NCBI GenBank assembly: GCA_021793235.1
Contig: JAJYTD010000011.1
Location: forward strand, 47,692 to 111,691
Length of the DNA: 64,000 bases
Source of the DNA: Actinomycetes bacterium
GTDB lineage: Bacteria > Actinomycetota > Actinomycetes > Streptosporangiales > Streptosporangiaceae
Direction of reading: 5' to 3'
Within the stretch, counting starts at the first letter, position 1; each line of letters begins with the position of its first letter. The notes under the pieces were generated by a model. That model made no database searches and was not told the origin of the DNA. It saw only the letters and a program-made list of their open reading frames with translations. Made by a program: the position numbers and the translations under genes. Below, piece by piece: positions 43,524-50,916 of this stretch.

Positions 43524-44234
43524 ATGTCCGACAACGGCGAACAGTTCAACGAAGAAGAAGCACCGTCCTCGGCTGATGCGGCGGAGAAAGCGGAGACGCC
43601 CCTCTCCCGCCCTTCTGCGGTCTGGCGAGAGAGAAGCGCTGCGGCGGCGGTGGCCGCCTGGCGTTCCGCCACCGGCAGACTGTGGGTGCTCCCACTGGTC
43701 ACCGGCCTGGCGGCGCTACTACTCGGGGGATCCCTCGGTTACCTCCTCCACCCGGGTCCGACCGCCTCCGACGAGTACGTGAGCGTGGTCGAGGAGCGGG
43801 ATGCGTATTCGCAGCAAGCGGAGGCAGAGCTCGAACGCGCGGACGCGCTCGAAGAAGAGCTCCAGCCGCTGAAAGACCAGGCAGCAGAGTTCGACGAGCG
43901 CGAGGACGACCTGAACGACCGGGAGAATGACCTGGACGGGCGGGAAGAGGACTTGGACGAGCGAGAAGAGGAGATCTCCGAGACGGAGACTTCGATCGAG
44001 GAGAACACTTTTCCCGGCAACGGGACATACGTGGTCGGCGAGGACATCAAGGCCGGCACCTACCGCAGCGATGGCACGGATTCCTGCTACTGGGCGCGGC
44101 TATCGAGCACCGATGGCGGGTTCGACTCGATCATCACCAACAGTCTTGGATCGGGTGCCCAGGTCGTGACCATCCACGCCGGCGATGCCGCCTTCGAGAC
44201 TTCCCGATGCGGGGAATGGACCCGGTCGGATTGA
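43524..44234 (+). CDS. Membrane-anchored coiled-coil protein with C-terminal small domain
   Basis: 236 residues. A cytoplasmic N-terminus of 50 residues is followed by one membrane helix (LWVLPLVTGLAALLLGGSLGYLL). A long acidic coiled coil comes next, with repeats of the form DEREDDLNDRENDLDGREEDLDEREEE. The C-terminal domain GNGTYVVGEDIKAGTYRSDGTDSCYWARLSSTDGGFDSII is a common extracytoplasmic module of actinomycete and phage proteins with the pattern GxYxVGxDIxxGTYRS. It is probably displayed outside the cell. ATG 43524 has GGAGAA upstream. The function is unknown. Confidence 0.8.
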   Translation: MSDNGEQFNEEEAPSSADAAEKAETPLSRPSAVWRERSAAAAVAAWRSATGRLWVLPLVTGLAALLLGGSLGYLLHPGPTASDEYVSVVEERDAYSQQAEAELERADALEEELQPLKDQAAEFDEREDDLNDRENDLDGREEDLDEREEEISETETSIEENTFPGNGTYVVGEDIKAGTYRSDGTDSCYWARLSSTDGGFDSIITNSLGSGAQVVTIHAGDAAFETSRCGEWTRSD

Positions 44235-44667
44235 CCGCGGCCGACAGGTGGGGCTTCGGATGTGGACCAAGTCCGCCGTGTTCACGACCCATTTCCGAGG
44301 CTCTTGTCCTTGGCGACTCCTGACGCTCACCGAAGACCGTCTCCCTGAATCCGAAAAGAGGAAACCAGGGACAACGGATCCCCTGGTGCCAACGGGACCG
44401 CTTCCCGCACCCGGTCGGCGGTCCGGTCACCCCGGCAGATCCCGCACCAGGCGGACCTCGGCCGCGCTCCGCAGGACCCAGGACGGGGCATGCTGGTCTG
44501 CTCTACTCGCCTCGTATGCGAACCCGCCATGGGCGGCGTGTCGGTACCCCGCTTCGGACACCCCACCAGCAAAGTTGCGAATTCGGTACTTCTTTCCTGA
44601 ATAGCCCGGCCGCCCCTGGTCCCCACTGGTACTTTCCCGAGATCAGACCACGTCCCCCGGAGGAACA
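44235..44667. other. Intergenic region at the left edge of the defence island
   Basis: 433 bp before the GmrSD-like gene. No gene or strong inverted repeat was seen. The promoter of the restriction gene should lie here; TTGCGAATTCGGTACTTCTTT near 44574 is the most AT-rich part. Confidence 0.4.
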
Positions 44668-47229
44668 ATGCGGGCCCAAGAGATCAGCGCCATCGACCTC
44701 ATCCAGGGCGAGAAACAGTTCCAGGTACCGCTCTACCAGCGGACCTACAGTTGGGAGCAGAAGCAGCTCGGCCGACTCTGGGACGACGCCCTCGAACAGG
44801 TCGACACGCTCTTCGACGGTAATCGCAGCCCGCATTTCCTGGGCTCGATCGTGCTGGCTCCGGGAGAACTCTCCGCCGCGGGCTTCAACAGGTGGCTGGT
44901 GGTCGACGGACAGCAGCGCCTGACCTCGCTCATGCTCGCGTTCTGCGCCCTACGCGACCACCTGGCTTCGTTCGACGGCAAAGCCGCGGACCGCATCCAC
45001 CGCCGGTGCCTGGTGAACGAGTTCAAGGAGGGGCGCGACCACTACCGGTTGCTCCCGACCCAGGCCGACCGGCAGGCGTTCCTCGACTGCGTCGACGGCA
45101 ATCCGACCGCCGGCGGTGCGGACAAGGTGGGCCACGCCTACCGATTCTTCAAGACGAAGTTGGCCCGCGCCAATGCCGATGCCGAGTACGCCCAGCGCAT
45201 CGAGTCCGTCCTCTGTGGGCGGCTCTCTGTTGTCGAGATCATCGCGGAGAAGGGCGACAACGTCTACCGGATCTTCAAATCGCTGAACGATACCGGTGTC
45301 CGGCTCACCCAGACGGATCTATTGCGCAATTACATCTTCATGCGGTTGCCCCACCAGGGTGAAGACGTCTACGACCGGATCTGGTTCCCGCTGCAGGACA
45401 TGCTCGGTCCCGAGAATCTGGAGCTTTTGGTCTGGTTGGACCTGGTGATACGCGGGTCGGACAAGGTGAAGCAGACCGAGATCAGCCAGGAGCAGCAGAA
45501 CCGCCTGGACGAGGTGGTCGACGTCGGCGGGGAGGACGCCCTACGCGGCGAGCTGGAGGAACTCAGCCGTCGCGGCAGGCTTCTGCGCCGCATTCTCGAC
45601 CCCGAGCAGGACACCACCGAACTGCGCGGGCCGTTGGTCCGGCTCAAGGAGTGGGGCGGGCAGACCACCTACCCCATGACGCTCCATTTGCTGGACCTGC
45701 TGGACAGGGGAGAGAGCACCGTCGCCGAGGTGGCCGAGGCGCTCGGCTACGTGGAGAGTTTCCTGGTCCGGCGGATGCTCTGCGTAGTCCCCACGAACAA
45801 CCTCAACCGGATCTTCAATTCGGCGCCGAAGGAGCTGGAGACCGACCGGCCCGTCCCGGAGGCCGTGCATCGGTACCTGTCGGGTGAACGGCGTTACTGG
45901 CCCTCCGACACCGAGCTGCGCGAGTCGATCCGGCGGCGCCCCTTCTACTGGTCGGGCCGCCCCGGACAGCGCCTCTTCGTCCTGCGCCGCCTGGAGGAGA
46001 GCTACGACGCCAGCGAACCCGTGGACTTCGCCAAGGCGAAGCTCACGATCGAGCACATCATGCCGCAGACCGCCACGGAGGAATGGCTTGAGCGGCTCGC
46101 CGAAGAGGTCACCGACGAGGAGGGCCCCCAGCAACTGCACGGCCTCCTACTGCACACGCTCGGCAATCTCACCCTGACAGCTGAGAACGCCCACCTGTCC
46201 AACCACCCGTTCCACCGCAAACAGGAGATCTTCGAGCACAGCGCCCTGCGGATGAACCGGGAGATCGCCGACGCCCCCAATTGGGGCAAGAAACAGATCC
46301 TGGCCCGCGCCGACGCTCTCTCCGATCGGGCGGCACGGCTGTGGCCGGCGCCTCTGCCCGGCGGTTCGCGTCTGGTGAACGACCGCCGGGAGTGGGCCAT
46401 GCTGCGGGAGGCCATGGCGGCCCTCCCTACCGGAAGCTGGACCACCTACGGCGACATCGCCGAACTCATCGGGAGCGGCCCGCAGGCGGTCGGCAACCAC
46501 ATCGCCAGCCGGCCCGACGTTGCCAACCCCCATCGTGCGCTCAACTCGAAGGGGCGGGTCGCACCGAACTTCCGCTGGCCGGACGGCCGTACCGACGACC
46601 CCCGGGAACTGCTCAAGGCCGAAGGGGTCGTCTTCGACGACAAGGACCGCGCCGACCCGGCGCAGCGTCTGCACGCCGCGGAATTGGCGGCACTACTCAA
46701 CCTGGAGCTTCCCGACCCGGATGCGGCCCCCTCGGGCACGGAGGGCGGGTTGGCCAGGGGCGCCTCATTCGACGAGCGTGAACAGCGATTCCACGCTCTG
46801 CTGCGGGAGAACCAGAGTCCGCCTGTGGCCACGGCGGTCACGGATCTGCTGGAGATCTGGACCGGCCTGGGCGGGGCGCTGGCGTATGGGACCGGCACCG
46901 ACACCAGTTGCTTCCCGCTCGCATGGGAACCGCAGAGGTCCCCCCGCGACCTGTGGCCGGTGGCGTTCTACCCGCTGTCCGGCAGGGTGGAGGTCGTGTT
47001 CCAGCACCTGAGTCGCCGGGAGCCCTTCGCTGACATCGACATGCGCCGGTCCCTGCTCAAGCGCCTCAACAGGATCCCCGGTGTCCACCTCGCCGAGGTG
47101 AAGCTCGGCCTGCGCCCCAGCTTCTCCATGAAGGCCCTGACCGGTGCGGGCTTCGAGCCGTTCCGCGAGACGTTGGAGTGGTTCCTGGATGAGTCACAGG
47201 GCTGGCTGGAGCGCGAGAACGAGATGTAG
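44668..47229 (+). CDS. GmrSD-like restriction protein fused to an alkyltransferase-like domain
   Basis: 853 residues, ATG behind GGAGG. Residues 1-250 are DUF262 (GmrS/ParB-like) with the NTPase motif DGQQR at 80-84. The next part is DUF1524 (GmrD, HNH-type nuclease): LTIEHIMPQTATEEWL near 458 and LHTLGNLTLTAENAHLSN. From about 573 a winged-helix domain of the O6-alkylguanine transferase/ATL type begins (ALPTGSWTTYGDIAELIGSGPQAVGNHIASRPDVANPHRALNSKGRV). The transferase PCHRV reads NPHRA, so the reactive Cys is lost. A fourth domain occupies 690-853. GmrSD enzymes cut modified, mainly glucosylated, phage DNA; an ATL part would help sense modified bases. It neighbours a BREX operon. Confidence 0.85.
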   Translation: MRAQEISAIDLIQGEKQFQVPLYQRTYSWEQKQLGRLWDDALEQVDTLFDGNRSPHFLGSIVLAPGELSAAGFNRWLVVDGQQRLTSLMLAFCALRDHLASFDGKAADRIHRRCLVNEFKEGRDHYRLLPTQADRQAFLDCVDGNPTAGGADKVGHAYRFFKTKLARANADAEYAQRIESVLCGRLSVVEIIAEKGDNVYRIFKSLNDTGVRLTQTDLLRNYIFMRLPHQGEDVYDRIWFPLQDMLGPENLELLVWLDLVIRGSDKVKQTEISQEQQNRLDEVVDVGGEDALRGELEELSRRGRLLRRILDPEQDTTELRGPLVRLKEWGGQTTYPMTLHLLDLLDRGESTVAEVAEALGYVESFLVRRMLCVVPTNNLNRIFNSAPKELETDRPVPEAVHRYLSGERRYWPSDTELRESIRRRPFYWSGRPGQRLFVLRRLEESYDASEPVDFAKAKLTIEHIMPQTATEEWLERLAEEVTDEEGPQQLHGLLLHTLGNLTLTAENAHLSNHPFHRKQEIFEHSALRMNREIADAPNWGKKQILARADALSDRAARLWPAPLPGGSRLVNDRREWAMLREAMAALPTGSWTTYGDIAELIGSGPQAVGNHIASRPDVANPHRALNSKGRVAPNFRWPDGRTDDPRELLKAEGVVFDDKDRADPAQRLHAAELAALLNLELPDPDAAPSGTEGGLARGASFDEREQRFHALLRENQSPPVATAVTDLLEIWTGLGGALAYGTGTDTSCFPLAWEPQRSPRDLWPVAFYPLSGRVEVVFQHLSRREPFADIDMRRSLLKRLNRIPGVHLAEVKLGLRPSFSMKALTGAGFEPFRETLEWFLDESQGWLERENEM

Positions 47230-47353
47230 TCCTGGACACGGTCCACTGCAGGTGGCGTCGGCGATGCCCGAGTGCTCCGGCGATTTCCCGGCGGCGCCGT
47301 CCCGCGGTCGGCAGACCGACGGTTTCCAGCTGGGCTTGCTGTCAGCACTCCCC

Positions 47354-47413
47354 ATCGATCGTGCTCCTATGACCGTATTCAGCACCGGGTCCGGTCATAG
47401 GAGCACGATCGAT
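47354..47413. terminator. Perfect 22-bp inverted repeat between convergent defence genes
   Basis: Arms 47354-47375 and 47392-47413 (starting ATCGATCGTGCTCC) pair without mismatch around a 16-base loop. It lies between the GmrSD-like gene and brxHI, so it can terminate both transcripts. It is not a member of repeat family A or B. Confidence 0.8.
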
Positions 47414-47449
47414 CCCCAAAACCCGAAGGGCCACCGCGGTACCCGCCAC

Positions 47450-49579
47450 TCACTCCACCACGAACCTCGTCGGCTCCCCCAGCAGCGTCCGTGCCCCCTC
47501 CACATCCGCCAACCGGGCGGCGAGGGTGCGTTCGGCCAGGTGGGGCGGTAGTGCCGCGGTGAACTTGAGTCCGTCCAGGGCCTTCTCGCTGACCTCGGGC
47601 AGGGCGATGCGGTCGGCGGCGCCCTCACGGGCGGCGGCCCACGCGGCGGGGTCGGCGTCCTCACGCAGCCGCAGGTAGCTGTCGTGGGCCTGCTGGCCGG
47701 GGTCGGTGAACCCGGCCAGCGTCGCCCGCAGCGTCAGGTTGGCCCGGGTGCCCGCCCACGTCCACCAGCGGACGTCGCCCGGGGCCCGGGTGATGACCGT
47801 CCCGCCCGGCCACACGTGGTCGCTGTGCCGTTCCCGCGCCGTGGCCAGCGCCGCGACCGCCCGTCGGGTGAGCCGGACGGGCGGATCGGTTCCCAGCAGC
47901 ACCGCGCGCATGGCGCGGGTCAGGGCGAACGACGCGCCCGCCCGGTCGGTGGAGTCCCACCGGGCCGTGCCGCCGCCGTCCTCGGCGGGTTCCACGAAGC
48001 ACCGCTGCCGCTTCCAGTCGACCCAGGTGACGGCCCAGCTCCGCCCGGCCAGCAGCAACCGCCGAGGCCCCTCGCCCTCGTCCCGTGCGGACAGTAGGGC
48101 GGGGTTGGCCCGCCCGACCTCGGTGCGGCCGTGCAGCACCGCGAACTCCGGCGGCGCGGTGAAGACGCTGGTCAGTTCCATGAAGTGGCGCCGCCCGAAC
48201 CTGCGCTCGGCTTCGGGCCCGATCAGCAGCATGCCGCCGTCGCGCTCCACGAAGCCCTCGCGCAGCAGGTGCGCGACGATCGGTTCGCCGTGCTCGAACG
48301 GTTCCAGCCCCGGCCACCACTCCTTCCACAGGTGCTCGCCGACCTGGGATTCCTGTAGGCACAGCGCTAACAGTTGCTGGGCGGTGATGTGCCGGGGTTC
48401 GGGCGTGGGCGTGACGGGTTCGACCCAGTGGCGGCCCCACAGGTGCAGCAGCGCTGCTGCGCGCAGCAGCCCGGCCTCGTCCAAAGCAAGGAACAGGCAG
48501 TTGCGCCGGGTACCCGAGCGCCGCCCGGTACGGCCGATGCGCTGCAGGAAGGAGGCCACCGTGCCGGGCGCGTTGATCTGGATGACCCGGTCCAGGTCGC
48601 CGACGTCGATGCCCAGTTCCAGGGTGCTGGTGGAGACGATCACGCAGTCGCGGGCTTCGGCGAACGCCTGCTCGGCGCGGCGGCGCTCGTCCACCGCCAG
48701 GGAGGCGTGCGACAGGAACGTGGTGACGCCGCGCATGCGCAGCGCCGCCCCCAACTGCTCCACCGCCTGGCGGGAGTCGCAGAACACCAGCCGCTTCTCG
48801 CCGGTGTGCAGGGCGGCGATGACCCTGGCGGCGTTGTCCAGCGATCCGACGTAGTCGAGTTCCACCTCTCCGGGCGGTGGCTCGGCCGGCGCCGCGGCCC
48901 CGGGCCGGTTCACCTCCGGCGCGATGACCCGGCCGGGCCGCTTGCCCGCGCCGCTGCCCTGCAGCCAGGTGAGCAGGTCCTCGGGGTTGCCCACGGTGGC
49001 CGACAGCCCCACCCGCTGGATCGGTTCCCCGCGCAGCCGGGTGAGCCGTTCCAGGACCGCCAGCAGGTGCCAGCCGCGGTCGTCGCCGGCGAAGGCGTGC
49101 ACCTCGTCCACCACGACGGCCCGCACCCCCGCGAAGAACTCCCGGTGGTCGACCTTGGTGCTGACCAGCATCCCCTCCAGGGACTCCGGTGTGGTCAGCA
49201 GGATGTCGGGCCGGTCGCGCAGGATACGGCCGCGCGCGGCCGCGCCCACGTCGCCGTGCCACAGCCCCGCCGAGCGCCCCATCCACCCCGCATAGCTCTG
49301 CAGGCGCGGCAGCAGGTTGTTCAGCAGCGCCTTGATGGGGCAGACATAGATCAGCGAGGCACCGCTCCACCCGCCCGCGGCCATCGCCGACAGTAGCGGG
49401 AACACCGCCGCTTCGGTCTTGCCTCCGGCGGTGGGGGCGAGCAGGACCGCGTCCTCGCCGCCGACCAGCGGCGCCAGCGCCTCGCGCTGCAGCGGCCGCA
49501 GCCCGGGCCAGCCCAGGGTGTTGACCACGTGGTGGGCCAGCGTGGGGTGCAGCAGGTCCAGGCTGCTCGGGGCGGTCAC
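47450..49579 (-). CDS. brxHI: BREX type 2 helicase BrxHI
   Basis: 709 residues. A superfamily 2 Lhr-like DNA helicase: Q-motif region GWPGLRPLQREAL, Walker A APTAGGKT at 48-55, DEVH box at 158-161, motif III GLSATVGNP, and the second RecA domain with VIVSTSTLELGIDVGDLDRVIQINAPGTVASFLQRIGRTGRRSG. The C-terminal 250 residues are the usual Lhr-type extension. In BREX type 2 this gene is the last of the operon and is needed for phage restriction in an as yet unclear way. GTG 49579 overlaps the brxD stop (GTGA), so they are translationally coupled. Confidence 0.92.
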   Translation of the reverse strand: MTAPSSLDLLHPTLAHHVVNTLGWPGLRPLQREALAPLVGGEDAVLLAPTAGGKTEAAVFPLLSAMAAGGWSGASLIYVCPIKALLNNLLPRLQSYAGWMGRSAGLWHGDVGAAARGRILRDRPDILLTTPESLEGMLVSTKVDHREFFAGVRAVVVDEVHAFAGDDRGWHLLAVLERLTRLRGEPIQRVGLSATVGNPEDLLTWLQGSGAGKRPGRVIAPEVNRPGAAAPAEPPPGEVELDYVGSLDNAARVIAALHTGEKRLVFCDSRQAVEQLGAALRMRGVTTFLSHASLAVDERRRAEQAFAEARDCVIVSTSTLELGIDVGDLDRVIQINAPGTVASFLQRIGRTGRRSGTRRNCLFLALDEAGLLRAAALLHLWGRHWVEPVTPTPEPRHITAQQLLALCLQESQVGEHLWKEWWPGLEPFEHGEPIVAHLLREGFVERDGGMLLIGPEAERRFGRRHFMELTSVFTAPPEFAVLHGRTEVGRANPALLSARDEGEGPRRLLLAGRSWAVTWVDWKRQRCFVEPAEDGGGTARWDSTDRAGASFALTRAMRAVLLGTDPPVRLTRRAVAALATARERHSDHVWPGGTVITRAPGDVRWWTWAGTRANLTLRATLAGFTDPGQQAHDSYLRLREDADPAAWAAAREGAADRIALPEVSEKALDGLKFTAALPPHLAERTLAARLADVEGARTLLGEPTRFVVE

Positions 49580-50913
49580 AGGTCCAGTTCCACCTCGTCG
49601 GCGGAGGCGGCGCGCTGGGTCCAGGCGTTGCGTTCGACGTCGTTGAGGTCGGCGGCCTGCACGGTCAGCTCGTAGTGCAGGCGCGGGTCGAAGTCGTCGA
49701 TGTCGTTGACCCGGTCGATGACGTCGACGAGTTTGCGCAGGAACATCCGCGGCGCCACCCCGACCCGTCCGCCGAGCTCCCCGGCGACCGCCTCGGCCAG
49801 CTGCAGCAGGTAGGCGTCGTCGACGCGTTCGCGGATGCGGCCGGGCGCTTCTGCCCCGTCGGCGTAGAGGTCCCGGACGGCGGCCCCGAGCCGGTGCAGT
49901 TTCTCCAGGTCGAACCCGCTGAGCCGGATCTGGGCGGCGCGCAGGTTGTCGTGGCGCGGGTCGGGCATGAAGTCGGTGGCCAGCCGCTGGGCGAGGGGGG
50001 CGAGCCGCTGGATCCCCTGCTGCCCGTCGTAGAAGGCGGGCGTGCCGGTGATGACCAGGTACAGCCCTGGAAAGCGGTCGGCCGCGATCTCGTCGAGGAG
50101 TTGGCGCAGCGCGTTGAGCGCCTTCTCCCGGGTGTCGGTGCGGGCCCGCTGCAGCGTCTCCAGCTCGTCCAGCACCACCAGCAGGCCGGGGTGCCCGCAA
50201 TCGCGCAGCAGGGTGAGCAGCCCCTGGAGGGCGGCCAGCGCGCCGAAGTGGTCGAGGTCGCCCTTGATCCCGGCGTAGCGCTTGGCGGCGGCCGAGACGT
50301 TGGGCTGGCCGCCCAGCCAGGCGATGAGGGCTTCGGCGATCGCGGACTCGCCCTCGCCCTGCGCCCGGTGGTAGCCGCGCAGCGCGGCGGCGAATCCGGG
50401 GTTGCTGCGCGCGACGTTGGCCAGGCGCTGTTCCAGGAGCCGGTCGACCTCGGCGGCGAGGCGCTGCTGGTCGGGGCCGTCCGGCCCGGTCGGCACGGCG
50501 TCCTGGTCGAGGACGTCCTCCTCCAGGGTGTAGACCCAGTTGTCCACGATCTCGCGCAGCGCGCTGGGCGGCAGCGTGGCCGTGGACAGCCGTTCGGTGA
50601 GGCGCCGGTAGACGGTCTCCAGTTTGTGCAGGGGGGTCTCGGTCTCGGAGATCTGGATCTCGGTCACCGCGAAGTTGGCGCGTTTGGCGCGCTCGCCCAG
50701 CCAGCGGGAGAAGAAGGTCTTGCCGGACCCGTACTCGCCGCGGACCGCTTTGAACCCGGCGCCGCCGGAGGCGGCCGCCGCCAGCTCCTTGTCCAGGACG
50801 CTTTCGAAGCGCTCCAGCCCCACCGCGAACAGGTCGAGGCCGGAGGGCGGAACAGTGCCGCGCCGCAGCGCGTCGATGACCTCGCGGCGGCGGGCCGCAC
50901 TGACATTGTGCAA
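49576..50913 (-). CDS. brxD: BREX ATPase BrxD
   Basis: 445 residues of AAA-type ATPase. Walker A is in RGEYGSGKTFFSRWL (59-67) and Walker B in GLLVVLDELETLQRARTD, with the sensor text LYLVITGTPAFYDG. It matches the BrxD family that accompanies the BREX helicase. The start is TTG 50913, three bases after the pglZ stop, with GGAGAAG at ideal spacing. No other start is available in frame, so this is a firm TTG initiation. The TTG may keep its level below that of its neighbours. Confidence 0.9.
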   Translation of the reverse strand: MHNVSAARRREVIDALRRGTVPPSGLDLFAVGLERFESVLDKELAAAASGGAGFKAVRGEYGSGKTFFSRWLGERAKRANFAVTEIQISETETPLHKLETVYRRLTERLSTATLPPSALREIVDNWVYTLEEDVLDQDAVPTGPDGPDQQRLAAEVDRLLEQRLANVARSNPGFAAALRGYHRAQGEGESAIAEALIAWLGGQPNVSAAAKRYAGIKGDLDHFGALAALQGLLTLLRDCGHPGLLVVLDELETLQRARTDTREKALNALRQLLDEIAADRFPGLYLVITGTPAFYDGQQGIQRLAPLAQRLATDFMPDPRHDNLRAAQIRLSGFDLEKLHRLGAAVRDLYADGAEAPGRIRERVDDAYLLQLAEAVAGELGGRVGVAPRMFLRKLVDVIDRVNDIDDFDPRLHYELTVQAADLNDVERNAWTQRAASADEVELDL

Positions 50914-50916
50914 CGG

